A DNA stretch of 64,000 nt, from contig JAAVTG010000531.1 of NCBI GenBank assembly GCA_011947345.1, forward strand, positions 558,001 to 622,000, written 5' to 3'. Source of the DNA: Phytophthora quininea. Lineage: Eukaryota > Oomycota > Peronosporomycetes > Peronosporales > Peronosporaceae. The position numbers and the translations under genes were made by a program. Within the stretch, counting starts at the first letter, position 1. Each line of letters starts with the position of its first letter. Below the pieces are notes generated by a model. The model worked only from the letters and a program-made list of their open reading frames with translations, did not search any database and was not told the DNA's origin. Shown here piece after piece: positions 1 through 15,962 of the stretch.

Positions 1-150
1 GCAACCGTCAGTGCACGCACCAGCCAACTACTATCCAAGCCATACTTCGCTTCATCTTTCTCAATCAAAAAGGTATCTACATAACGCATGAATATCAATT
101 TACTGCAACTCTCTATCCAATTAAAATATTATGTTCAAAGAAGCCTCGCT

Positions 151-1757
<1,607 letters not shown>

Positions 1758-2016
1758 GCTGGAAGGAACAAAAGTGGTTAGCTTGCAGCGAAGTCGTCAC
1801 CCGTGACAAGTTGCTAGGGATGGCAATAAAAAATGAATGTACTTAGAACGCTGCGTAGATATTGGAGCCCGTTGGACAGCAACACACCTTCGTAATCGTG
1901 GGTTTCTCACGATTTCGCATCATCCACGATTGGCTACTAAAAAAACTTCAGATTCGCAACGGTTTTCCATTCCTGCTTTTGCAGTCCAAGCACCACGTCA
2001 GAGACAAGTGGACACA

Positions 2017-2757
2017 ATGACCAACTCGACTCCTGCGCTCCCCAAAGTGCAGCTCCGCGGCGCCATCTTCGACATGGACGGTACGCTTCTAGACACGGAG
2101 GAGCTTAGTCGAATCGCCATCGATCACGTCGTGAGCCAGTTCGGCAAGACGTTCACGATGGCTATGCACAAGACCATTCTGGGTCGTCCGGCGCCCGTGT
2201 GGACGCGCATGGCCATCGAAGCCAGCAGCCTTACGGAGCAGGACATCACCCCCAAGGAACTACTGAAGCAGTGGGAGACCAAGATGATCGCCATGCAGGA
2301 CCAGGTCAAGGAGCTCCCGGGTGCAGTGGAGCTGCTCGCTACCCTCCACGCCCGCGGAATCCCCATCGCCTTGGCCACGTCTAACACTAGAGCAGTGGTG
2401 GAGACCAAGATCAAGCACCACCCAAAGATGTTCTCGTACATGTCGACCATCGTCACCGGAGACGACCCGGCGGTGAAACAGGGTAAGCCCGCCCCGGACA
2501 TTTTCCGCACTGCTAGCCAACGACTGTTCAGACTCAAGGAAGGAGAAGATGGCGATCAAGCACCTTTCTGTGTGGTGTTCGAGGACTCGGTCAATGGTGT
2601 CGCTGCCGCCAAAGCTGCGGGGATGCACAGCGTGGCCCTCCCGGATGTCCGCATCCACACGGACGCTGCTCAACGTGCCGAGCTGTACGCTAATGCGGAC
2701 GAAGTCATGACGTCTCTCGAACAGTTCAACGTCGACAACTACGACTGGAAGTTGTAA
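2017..2757 (+). CDS. HAD-superfamily phosphatase (pseudouridine-5'-phosphatase/HDHD1-like)
   Basis: Single-exon 246-residue HAD hydrolase with an alpha-helical cap. Motif I is AIFDMDGTLLD near residue 20, with nucleophile and acid/base Asp. Motif II is LATSN (about residue 124). Motif III/IV is KPAPDIF followed by VVFEDSVNGVAAAKAAGM. The FEDSxxGVxAAxAAGM signature is typical of HDHD1/beta-phosphoglucomutase-like enzymes. HDHD1 members dephosphorylate pseudouridine 5'-phosphate, but the substrate here is not fixed by sequence. The frame stays open upstream to 1837 with an ATG there, which would add 60 residues of mixed basic sequence, possibly an organelle leader. I prefer the ATG at 2017, which sits just before the conserved domain. 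Confidence 0.85.
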   Translation: MTNSTPALPKVQLRGAIFDMDGTLLDTEELSRIAIDHVVSQFGKTFTMAMHKTILGRPAPVWTRMAIEASSLTEQDITPKELLKQWETKMIAMQDQVKELPGAVELLATLHARGIPIALATSNTRAVVETKIKHHPKMFSYMSTIVTGDDPAVKQGKPAPDIFRTASQRLFRLKEGEDGDQAPFCVVFEDSVNGVAAAKAAGMHSVALPDVRIHTDAAQRAELYANADEVMTSLEQFNVDNYDWKL

Positions 2758-2874
2758 ACTAGCAGTAGAGACTGAGGCTTGAACAATAACATGAACATGA
2801 ACATGAGCGCAAGGAGATTTTCGATCGCTATTTCCCGGGTTTCGCTTCACAAATAGCTTGTGTGTTTTGTCTGG

Positions 2875-7241
<4,367 letters not shown>

Positions 7242-7294
7242 ATAGACTGCAGTTCGCACGGTCAATTGTTGAAAATGCAATTCGTATGCATTGC

Positions 7295-9004
7295 TTAGTG
7301 CTCGATAGCGTAGTGGTCGGGGTACTTTGCCACGTGCTCCAACATCTCGCGCTCTTGCTCCTGTGGTTTCAAAACATGTCAGATGACGGATCAACAACTA
7401 AAATACAAGAAGCGCCCAATACGTACAAGCAAGTTCTGCGGCTTCTCGGCGTACACATCCGCAAACATCGTCTCGAGATCTGGTGGTCCCTTCGTTTCCG
7501 CTTGTTGTAAAGCAGCCAACACATTGGTTCGCTCATTGTCCTGCATGTGCTGGTCTTGCTCCTCTGTGAGCCATCCGCGTTTCTACCGGAACCGCATCGA
7601 CAAGCAATTAGTGTCAAGTGGTGACACGAACATTAACTATATACGTACGAGAAGGTAGCGCTTCGTTCTCTCGATTGGATCGCACGTTTCCTTCCAGTGC
7701 TTGATTTCAGCTACCGCGCGGTACTGTGTTGAGTCATCTGACGTCGAGTGGTGACCTTGGCGGTAGGACATCGCCTCGATTAGGACTGGACGGTTCTCTT
7801 GAAGAATGAACTCGCGAGCGCGGTGGGTGGCTTCATATACGGCCAAGAAGTCGTTGCCGTCAACTCGCATGATCGGGATGCCGTAGCCACTGCCACGTGA
7901 AGCGATACCATCGCCTCGGAATTGGTCTGACGTTGGAGTACTGATGGCAAATCCATTATTCCGGCAGAAATACAAGATTGGACAGTCCTTTGTGGCTGCA
8001 AAGTTCAAAGCGGCATGGAAGTCGCCCTCGCTGGCTGCACCTTCGCCAAAGTAGCAGACAGCGATGCGATCCTCCTTCGCCATCTTGAACGCGTAGGCAG
8101 CACCTGCGGCCTGTAAAATTAAAAGCGTCAGAGCAATGCTAGCATCATAGTACGTGAATGGCTCAAACCTGTGGAAGTTGAGTAGCCAAAGGCGACGAGA
8201 TCGTCTGATGGTTGAGACTCTTGGAGCCGTAGTGTACAGGCATTTGACGGCCCTTGCCATGTCCATCCACGTTGCCAAAGCACTACAAAAGCACTCGTGT
8301 CAGCGCGAAAACAATTTCCAGCTCTATCCCCGAATTTTAATACCTGATCGGCAAAGTTTTGTAGCGTGAAGCCTCGCCACATGAGCACTCCAGGCTCGCG
8401 GTACTGCGCGAACACCATATCACTAAGACGCAATGCCGCCGCACTACCAAACGAAATTGCCTCTTCCCCGAATGACGTCATGTAGAACGAAATCCGTCCT
8501 TGGCGCTGCGCGTCGTAGAAAATGTTGTCCATCGTCTGCAACACAAAAAAAGCATTCATTAGTTTCATTCCTCCAATAACCAGCCTCCTTGCGCTCGTAC
8601 GTTTAGACGGATCATGCCGCTGTAGATTTGCGTACACAGATCTCGACTCAGCTCGGGGTCTTTGGCGCCGTCCACAATGTCTCCGTCTTCATTGAGAACT
8701 AGGAACACGCAATAGTAGCAGCCAAACAGTTAGTCCATGATTTGTATAGTGCTTGCTCTGTATACGGTAACGTACTGCGGAAGCACGGGATGACGTCGTT
8801 ATCTCGAGGGTCGCGGAAGACCATCTCCGACACGAACGGCATTTTGGTGCCCGGGAAGCAGCCTGAACATCATCAACGTTAGTGGAGCGAAGGCATTCTT
8901 TCGGAGAGAGCGCTTGTACCAAGGCTGGAGGTGGACGAGAGCGAGCGGGCGCTGCATCCGAGCGCGCGAGAAGCTCGTCGGGCGAGCAGAGCGGCAGGGA
9001 ACAT
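7295..9004 (-). CDS. Branched-chain 2-oxoacid dehydrogenase E1 alpha subunit (BCKDHA)
   Basis: Thiamine-diphosphate E1 alpha subunit of mitochondrial branched-chain 2-oxoacid dehydrogenase (valine, leucine and isoleucine catabolism). Eight exons on the minus strand (8920-9004, 8776-8862, 8601-8698, 8344-8535, 8169-8282, 7649-8110, 7427-7582, 7295-7360) join without frame errors to 419 residues. The N terminus [16 protein letters not shown] is a typical mitochondrial presequence. Conserved blocks: [30 protein letters not shown], the ThDP-binding run [20 protein letters not shown] through [10 protein letters not shown], and the phosphorylation-loop region [12 protein letters not shown]. The C terminus ([16 protein letters not shown]) matches the family. 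It is divergent from the LLP-like gene at 9210 and shares a short promoter with it. Confidence 0.95.
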
Positions 9005-9209
9005 GGCGAAGAGGCGACGGCAAGAAGGCGACTGAGCTGGCCGCGACGTTGAACTTGGCTTGCATCTAATCAGAAACTGCATCAAAATATTAATTTTCCA
9101 CCAATCACTGCTCTGTCTAGTTTGATTGGTTGCCGACCGAGGCGGTTGTTGCTCTGACTGCCACCATCGAAGTTGCCGTCGCTGCACGCATCAAGCTCAA
9201 CAGTAGACG
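9005..9209. promoter_or_regulatory. Bidirectional promoter between BCKDHA and the LLP-like gene
   Basis: A 205-bp interval between divergent starts. It carries two CCAAT boxes in opposite orientation, ACCAATCAC near 9100 and TTGATTGGTT near 9122, which could serve the two directions. An A/T-rich stretch (ATCAAAATATTAATTTT) separates BCKDHA from the first box. The motifs are seen; shared control is inferred. Confidence 0.45.
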
Positions 9210-9590
9210 ATGGCCAAGAGTCTGCGGTCCAAGATCAAGCGCAAGTTCCGCTCGGAGCTGCGCCAGCGCATCGGCGTGCCGCACCAGGCCATCCAGGAGG
9301 CCAAGATCCAGGAGAACCTCAAGAAGGCCATCGCGGCGCAGGGCACGGGCAAGTCTATGGCCAGTCTCAAGAAGCTCATGGGCGCGTCGGTGCCCGTGGC
9401 CGCCAGCAACATCAGCGGCGCTTCCATCGACACCGAGAAGAACCCTGACGAGGCTGAGGCTGCTCTGCTGAACCAGCAGACGGACGTGGCCATGGACGCT
9501 GCCAAGAAGGATAAGAAGAAGAAGGCCAAGAAGCCCCGACGGAAGAACAAGTTCGTGCACTTCCACGAGCTGCGCAAGAAGGGCGTGTAA
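9210..9590 (+). CDS. LLP homolog / YBL028C-like ribosome-biogenesis protein
   Basis: Small single-exon 126-residue basic nuclear protein. The start MAKSLRSKIKRKFRSE matches the DUF2423 N-terminal signature of the LLP (learning-associated)/yeast YBL028C family, which associates with early 60S pre-ribosomal particles. The C terminus has a Lys-rich stretch (KKDKKKKAKKPRRKNK) ending KFVHFHELRKKGV. GC-rich third positions suggest good expression. Start choice is unambiguous because the conserved motif begins at the first Met. Assignment rests on the N-terminal motif, length and basicity. Confidence 0.8.
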   Translation: MAKSLRSKIKRKFRSELRQRIGVPHQAIQEAKIQENLKKAIAAQGTGKSMASLKKLMGASVPVAASNISGASIDTEKNPDEAEAALLNQQTDVAMDAAKKDKKKKAKKPRRKNKFVHFHELRKKGV

Positions 9591-9744
9591 ACACAGGTCC
9601 AGCACAGGCTTTTACAGACGGGCAGCAGTTGCCACAGCAGCGAGTTGGGCAGAGCGGGAGGCTGTCGTCTCGACCAAGTTGACGTTGTAATCTGCTATTA
9701 TTCAGGTTTATTTTATGGCAGCTATTGTGTTTTGTTGTTGTGTG

Positions 9745-10353
9745 CTAGTCGTCCCAGTCGGAAGCTTCGGTTGCTGATTGGAACTCGATCTGCTTGTCGT
9801 ATTGGTAGCCTGCTTGGTCGGGTCGGACGATGTTTTGCTCGAAGACAAGGTCCATCTTCTGCTTCACCTGCTTGAGCTGCGTTTCGGATACACGGTTATA
9901 GTCGGCCTGTGGGAGAACTTGTGCAGGCGGCGAGGAATGCGACTCTGCCAACGTGCGATGATCGGCCAGTTTGCGTACGAGTCGCGCTAGCTGCAGCACA
10001 GATGTATTCAGCCAGACGAAGACCTCGTAATGGAAGCGACTCTTGTACCTGGGACGGCGACACCTTGTCGTCTCCGACTACAGCATTGTGGTGTCTTACG
10101 ATGCTGTCCACGATATCGTCAACCTGCAGGTTCTATCAAGCAGCCACTATCCTTGTTAGTTAGGACGAGCACAAGACCTCCACATCTCACGTACGCTGAG
10201 TTTCGCTGTGCCGGACAATTCCCTCCTCAAGTCAATTTCATGGTGATAGAGCTTTTGCAGTGCCGCAGACCGATACGCGTACTCAACGATAATGGCTGGC
10301 GTGGCAAACCGCAGCGCCAGGCGACGAGGCTCAATGCCATTGCCAGCAACCAT
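9745..10353 (-). CDS. CEP19: CEP19 centrosomal/ciliary protein
   Basis: Three exons (10195-10353, 10049-10132, 9745-9990) with introns of 62 and 58 bp join in phase 0 to 162 residues, almost the length of animal CEP19. The start MVAGNGIEPRRLALRFATPAI corresponds to the family opening before the PPAIILIYE-like strand (here TPAIIVEYAYRS). The C terminus has the characteristic KQKMDLVFEQNIVRPD, GYQYDKQIEF and a final SDWDD, mirroring the family pattern of helix, Y-D-x-x-V/I-E-F and acidic Trp end. In animals and algae CEP19 recruits RABL2 to the basal body to start intraflagellar transport. Its presence implies a lineage that still builds flagellated zoospores. Confidence 0.85.
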
Positions 10354-10950
10354 TGCAAGGACTTCACGAAAACGTTTTAGGACAGCACTAAACTTAGGTG
10401 CGATGAACACCAGCACTTCGCAAAGCCCGGCCTTTGAACAAACTTGGATCCAGGATCTTCTCCCCTCCTTGGACGCGAAGTCCCCCTTTGTGGGGCCGAG
10501 GATGAGGGGGCGGACAAAATTCCTGGCGTCTGGCATGAAAGCACGCTACGCAGGACTTCGTACCCCTGCGCATTCAAGGTTCAATACCAACCGCTCGGCA
10601 TTCGGCGTTAAGATCTCACGATCCTGGTCAGTAAACTTGGTATCCTGCGCGACGGAACTGGTGACCCGTCAAGCTTCAGTTCGAGCACCAAGGCACACAG
10701 GACCCGGCAACCCTTTGTGTCTTCATCGCGATCTGCCCCCACTGCACGTGAAAACGTTGTCTTTTGTATCCAACTTCAATCCCCGAGGTGACAAACGACG
10801 GCAATCCAAAGGCATATTCTAAGCCGCCCGCTAATCGAGCGGCTTTACTTTGGAACGCCTGGTCTTCGCTGCATCGATTTCATGAGAGACAGGTTGACAT
10901 CGCTATTACCCACAACACGACTTCACTTTTTCCCCACTAGCTCGTTCAAA
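10354..10950. other. Intergenic, no supported gene
   Basis: Stretch between CEP19 and MoaE. Frames are open on both strands for about 120-170 codons near 10292-10820, but none has family motifs and the strands are mutually open, as expected of random GC-balanced sequence. An imperfect inverted repeat, AGCCGCCCGCTAATCGAGCGGCT near 10821-10844, could form a short hairpin. I see no recognisable element. Confidence 0.4.
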
Positions 10951-11543
10951 TCACTTATCTTGTGTCGGCATCATAACTCGTTTGCTGCCACAGCACGACG
11001 ATCGAGCAGCTGCGCCATTCTTCCACTCGACATTCTCCTTCCATACTCTCGAATCTCCTTCGTACTGCTCATTCTTCCAGATAGGCACCGTCGCTTTGAG
11101 TGTGTCAATAGCAAACGCACAGGCTTCTAACGCTTGGGTTCGATGTGGCGAGCTCACTGCAACAATGACACTGGCCTCTTGGACCTCCACAACGCCAAGG
11201 CGATGGAACAGCGCGATTCCCACTACCTCCGGCCACTTGTCTCGGATCATCCCACAGATCTTCTTGAGCTCTGACACTGCCATCGGTGTGTAGCCCTCGT
11301 ACTCCAAACGCACCACCCTCTTCCCTGTAGCACAGCAATGAGCAACTTCTTAACAATTGATTCGTGTCAGTAGTCATTACCTTGGAAGTTGTCCCTTGTC
11401 GTGCCTACAAATGTGGAGATCGCTCCAGCACTGGGGTGTGTCACTAGTTCCACCGCTCTCTGGTTATCCAGTGGCTCATATCCGACCTCCACAAAGTCTC
11501 CACGGCCTGCTTCCTCGCTCGAATGATGCATTTCCTTCGTCAT
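10951..11543 (-). CDS. Molybdopterin synthase catalytic subunit MoaE/MOCS2B
   Basis: Two exons (11381-11543 and 10951-11324, 56-bp intron) give 178 residues. MoaE transfers sulfur from MoaD-thiocarboxylate to precursor Z in molybdenum cofactor synthesis. Conserved features are AGAISTFVGTTRDNF, RLEYEGYTPMA, the GIALFHRLGVVEVQEASV core with SSPHRTQALEAC, and the catalytic Lys region VPIWKNEQYEGDSRVWKEN. The C-terminal 25 residues (GAAARSSCCGSKRV...) are an extension. The start MTKEMHHSSEEAGRG matches the exon upstream of the conserved fold. The partner MoaD is not in the window. Confidence 0.92.
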
Positions 11544-11593
11544 TGTGCAAATTGAAGCATTCCAAATTTTGGTTGGTCAAAACTATGAATTTA

Positions 11594-11624
11594 TGACCAA
11601 TCACCGGGCGTCATTTTCAAAAGA
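11594..11624 (+). promoter_or_regulatory. CCAAT box and initiator-like motif of the Tat-SF1-like gene
   Basis: GACCAATCACC at 11595-11605 followed by GCGTCATTTTCAAAAG at about 11609-11624, just 13 bases before the ATG at 11637. The second element resembles the oomycete initiator and its FPR companion. Direct sequence observation; function inferred from position. Confidence 0.45.
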
Positions 11625-11636
11625 GCGACAAGTGCA

Positions 11637-13776
11637 ATGGCGACCGAGTTGTGGCTGTATCTGGACGCCGCCACGGGCCAGCAGAAGGGCCCCGTGCCCG
11701 AGCCGATCGTCAAGAAGCTGTTGCGCAAAGGGATTTTGCAGCCACAGCAGTTGGTGTGGACGCAGAGGCTTAAGGAGTGGACAGCGATCAGCCAAGTGGA
11801 TCCTTTCGATGGCTACTGCCGTGTATGGACGGCTGGCTGGTACTACATGGCGGAGGACGAGACATCCCCGGGCAAAGAGACTGTCAGGAAGGGCCCTTTG
11901 ACCACGCAGCAGCTGGTGCAGCTCTTTGTGGACGGAGAAGTGGACGGCATGACGCTCGTGTGGACACAAGAGTTGGATACATGGAAACCCATCGGTTGGT
12001 GGCCTTGTTGATGGATATTGCTACAATATATTAGTACTAAATGGTGGAATTTTTGTGAGCAGGTGAAATGCCGTCCCTGAAGGAGTTTCTGCAAGAAGCC
12101 AACGAGGATTTGGATCGAGAAGCACAGCTCCAGGAACAAACGACGGAGATGCCAGTCGAGCACCAAGTGTTCGAGAAAGAGTATGTTTCAAGATGAATGG
12201 GGTGATCAGTTTCTTTGTTTAGATATTTATTGTGCATTTGTACAGGGACACAAATGTGCTAGTTGCCGAGGATGGGAAAAGATACGTCTTTGATGCCGAG
12301 TCTAAGACGTACGTGACGCCAGAGGATAAGATTGAGGAAGATCTCAAGGCCCTCCAGGATGTCATGGTGGAGGAGCAGGCGAAGGCTGTGGATAGTAAAA
12401 TACCGAATGGACAAGAGACGATCAGCAGCAGTGAAGAAAAGGATGCTCCAGCTCCACCGTCGACGGAACCCGAGTCAGAAGATAAAGAAGGCGGTGAAGA
12501 TGCAGCTGCAAAAAGCGCAAGAAGAAGAAAAGGAAAAATAACAACAAGTGGAAGAAAAGCAAGAGCAACACGTGGGTGTATGTGAATGGCTTGCCGCTGG
12601 ATATCGCAGTGCAAGAAGTCCACGACCATTTTGCCAAGTGCGGGGTAATCCAAGCTGACATTGTTACGGGCGAACCACGAATCAAGCTGTACGAGAACAA
12701 AGAGTCTGGTGGCCTCAATGTAGGGTTACCGCTGAGATTATCTGATTTTCAGGACGAAACTAACGATTTTTGTCACGTCATAGGGAGATGGATCGGTGCT
12801 ACATGAAGGAGGCCTCCGTGGAATTGGCTGTCCAGCTGCTGGACAAATCTCAAATTCGGCCAGAGTAGGATGATCGGTTGTGTGAGGTTCTGTGAGGTTG
12901 GCTAGAGTCTAACTTGTGTTGATATTTCCATGTTAGGTGGCCCATCGACGTCTCACCAGCAGTATTCACGCAGAAAGGTGGGGACTTTGTCAAGCGGAAG
13001 AAGCCGAAAATTGACACCCGAGCGAAAATCAAAATGTTTGAAAAGGCGAAGGCAAGTAGTTGGAGCTGACTCGGTTTTGTTAAACGATACTAATTTCTGA
13101 CTGTGCTAACTCCAGGCACTTTCGTGGAATGAAGGTGAAGTCAGTGAGCCTGCAGGCTTGCGTATCGTTGTTATCAAGCGCATGTTCACTCCAGCCGAAA
13201 TCGAAGGTACAGAACGGGCAATATTTGTTGTTTTCTGATAAATACAACAGCAATAACCGTGATATTGCTGTAGATGAAGCATACGAGAAGGAGTTGCAGG
13301 AGGATATCCACTCGGAGTGCTCAAAGATCGGCGAGGTTTCGAAGATCACTTTGTTTTCTAAGCACGACGACGGCGTTGTGATTGTTAAGTTTACGTCTAG
13401 TGGTAGTGCGGCCCGGTGCGTGGAGGTTATGAATGGGCGCTTCTTTGCTGGCCGAAAGCTGGAGTGTGGTTTCTGGGATGGCACAGATTATACCCACCAC
13501 GAGAGTAAAACTGAAGAGAAGGCGCGTGCTGACAAGTTCCAGGAGTGGCTGGAAGAAGGATCTTCATCTGAGAGTGACGATGAAGAAATAGAAGAGAAGA
13601 CCGACCCCAAGTCTGGCGTTGATGTTGGAGAGCAAGTTCATGCTGGTCGTGAAATGCCGGACAACGACGATAGTGATGATGATGATGATGATGACGGAAC
13701 AGAAACTCCAGCTGGCGCCGAGGTGCACGCTGGGCGGGTTTTGCCTGACCTTGATGATCTCGATGATAAAGAATGA
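11637..13776 (+). CDS. Tat-SF1/Cus2-like U2 snRNP splicing factor with GYF-like N terminus
   Basis: Seven exons, approximately 11637-11994, 12063-12180, 12246-12719, about 12784-12864, 12937-13051, 13116-13206 and 13274-13776. The N terminus has two GYF_2-like units (WLYLDAATGQQKGPVPEP; WYYMAEDETSPGKETVRKGP). RRM1 carries NTWVYVNGLPLDIAVQEVHD and KCGVIQAD. The second, UHM-like RRM has LRIVVIKRMFTPAEIE, ECSKIGEVSKITLF and NGRFFAGRKLECGFWDG. This order matches HTATSF1/Cus2, which binds SF3B1 and helps U2 snRNP assembly. The tail is Asp/Glu-rich with repeated VHAGR. Two oddities: one base appears missing in the A5 run at 12510-12514 (Lys-rich linker), and the intron at 13052-13115 has a GC donor. 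The exon 3/4 junction near 12720-12787 is uncertain. Confidence 0.85.
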
Positions 13777-14265
13777 AGATCGTAACACGACTGAAAAAGC
13801 TGTTTCAAGGATTTTGATTGGCAAATGGCGTCGTCCCATGGATATTCGACGTCCTCGAAATCTGGTTGTGAAAGCTGTAGGCTATTTTCTCCAGAAACTT
13901 GGACAGTTTCGAGGTGGTATTTTTGACAGCATTATTGTCGACACCTTTCTGCTTTCCAGGTGAGCGATTGCAAGTTGAACGTTCAACGGATACGAGCTAA
14001 TACCAGTCTTTTCTTGGCCTGCTGTGATGTAGCGTTCTTTCTTTAGTGAGGTACGGCAACTATCTTTGACTTGCGTCGTGGCTATGGTGAAGTGTGCATA
14101 CCCTTCTCGCTGCTAATATAGCCTTCATGACTAGAATCTTTTTGTAGCCTCAAGCTGGTGCGTTGCCAGGTGGAAGTCTAGTTTATTATTCCTGTTGCTT
14201 CCTGCTGCTTTAGTCAGCCAGCGACTACTGCTCCAGTCTTTCAACCAGGTCTATCAACTTCGACT
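13777..14265 (+). other. Intergenic, no supported gene
   Basis: Downstream of the Tat-SF1-like stop and upstream of the coiled-coil gene. T-rich and AT-rich with no conserved reading frame or RNA structure that I can recognise. It presumably holds a 3' UTR and the promoter of the next gene. Confidence 0.4.
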
Positions 14266-15875
14266 ATGCCTGACATCATGGACGGATGGGCTCAAAAGCC
14301 ATGGAGTGTGACGGAGGAAATGTGGAAGCGGAAGGCCAAAGGCCTGGAAGACCAATACCAACGCCTGCTGTCTGATCACCAAGACTTGCGTCTTGAAAAG
14401 GCCAAGATGATGGGCGAGCTTCGAGTTCTTCAACGCTACAAGGAGACCGCTGAGGATACAATCACCCGCGAGGTTGCCAGTCGAAAGTACGTGGTGTTTC
14501 TTTATATTTTATCGCGCCCTATCCGATGCTTACGTTTTGTTGTTGCCCAGAGTCGAGCACAAAGATAAAGTATCGGCAACGACGAAACTTGAGCAGTATA
14601 TCAAAAGTACGAGCGCGAGTGTGAGCGTGCGTTTGCTCTGGAGCGCGAGAACGGTTTCCTCATGGAGCAAGTTTCCAACATCAAAGGAGAGACTGAGAAA
14701 CGTCTCGACTTGATCAAGGAGCTGGAAGACTCGCAAAGCGCAATGCGCGTCAAAAGAGAAACTTCGCGAGTAAGTTTGAAGACTGTGGTTCCTTCCGATA
14801 TGCAGCGTTTTGCTAACGTTGTGTCCACAGGATGGAGGTTGTTGGAATCGAGCACGAAAACACAATCTTGGAGCTGAAGGAGAAAACGCAAAAGCTGAAG
14901 CGCAAGCTAGTTGTCTCGGAAGAAAACGCCGCTGAAAAGGCTGAGGAAGCCAACAATTTGGCCGTCCGATTAGCGGTTCGTAGTCGTCCATCGATTATTT
15001 ACCTCTTTGACGTTGCTAACTCGAGTGCTTTATGGTGTGCTACAGGCTGTAGAGTCTGCGTGGGAAGCAGCACGCGGCCAGAACAAGACTGCTCTGCATG
15101 AGCTAAAGAAAAAGTGCGATGTTGTCTCCTTTTAAGGTGGTCTAGATGCCCAACTAACTCGCTCGCGCTGTTTGTTATCAGGGAGTCTCTTTCCAAGGAA
15201 CTTGAGTCAGTGAAGTCCGAGACGAAGCATGCTAGCTTCCGCATTCATGCCCTGGACGTCGAAGTTGAAGCTGCCCAGAGCAAGCTGCGACAGAAGGACC
15301 GAACGATCGACGAACTGCGCGAAACAAATTCCCTACTGAAGAAGGATGTGACTCGGTTAACTGCTCGACTGGAAGACCTCTCGGTAACTCTTGCCGCTAC
15401 ACGCGAAGTGATAGACGAGAAGGAGTCCACAATAGAGCGTAAAAACGAGCAACTTCGTAGCAAGAAGACGGAGGTCAAGACGTTGGAGCGTATCGACGAC
15501 TCGTCAAAGGAACGTATTGAAGACCTCGTGTGCCAAGTGAGTGAGCTGCAGCAACAATTGCTGGACACTCAGAAGGAGTACCTGCGCAAGGTGAAGAAAG
15601 ATGAACTGACACGCGAAAAGCAACGCTCTCGTGATCGCGCCGAGATCACCAAGGAGATGGAGATGATGCACAAGCCCCGCAGATGCAGGAACTGCAACGA
15701 GACGTTCACGAACAAGTCCAACACATCTCTCTCGTGTTCTTTCCACCCGGGCCGATTTGTAGCGCGTAAGTATCCGCTGGAAGGGTACCAATGGAGTTGC
15801 TGCCAGAAACGCGAGCTATCATCGCGACCATGCAAGTTTTCAGGACGACACATGGAATCCAAGATGCTCGACTAA
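14266..15875 (+). CDS. Coiled-coil protein with C-terminal CHORD-like Cys/His cluster
   Basis: Unnamed family. Exons are recognised as coiled-coil stretches separated by short GT-AG introns near 14487-14550, 14770-14830, 14975-15046 and 15118-15180. The start MPDIMDGWAQKPWSVTEE is followed by long heptad-rich helices (KLKRKLVVSEENAAEKAEEA; SELQQQLLDTQKEYLRK). The C terminus changes character to a Cys/His cluster: CRNCNETF, SCSFHPGRFV, then YQWSCCQK and SRPC. The spacing CxxC..C..HPG..W-CC resembles half of a CHORD zinc-binding module. I infer a zinc-stabilised tail on a rod-like scaffold protein. Exact exon borders in the middle are not certain. Confidence 0.6.
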
Positions 15876-15962
15876 GCTGAGACGACTTCCAGCACAGGAC
15901 ATAGGAATATCTTTTTCAAAGCAAAAATCAAACTAAGTTAGCGCCCGTTCACGGAGTGCAAG

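Noticed and set aside
1837..2016. N-terminal 60-residue extension of the HAD phosphatase as a targeting peptide
   Set aside because: It lacks a clear amphipathic basic leader and is separated by a better-placed ATG at 2017; kept only as an alternative.
10354..10860. Transposon fragment between CEP19 and MoaE
   Set aside because: Only a short imperfect inverted repeat and random open frames; no transposase or retroelement motif.
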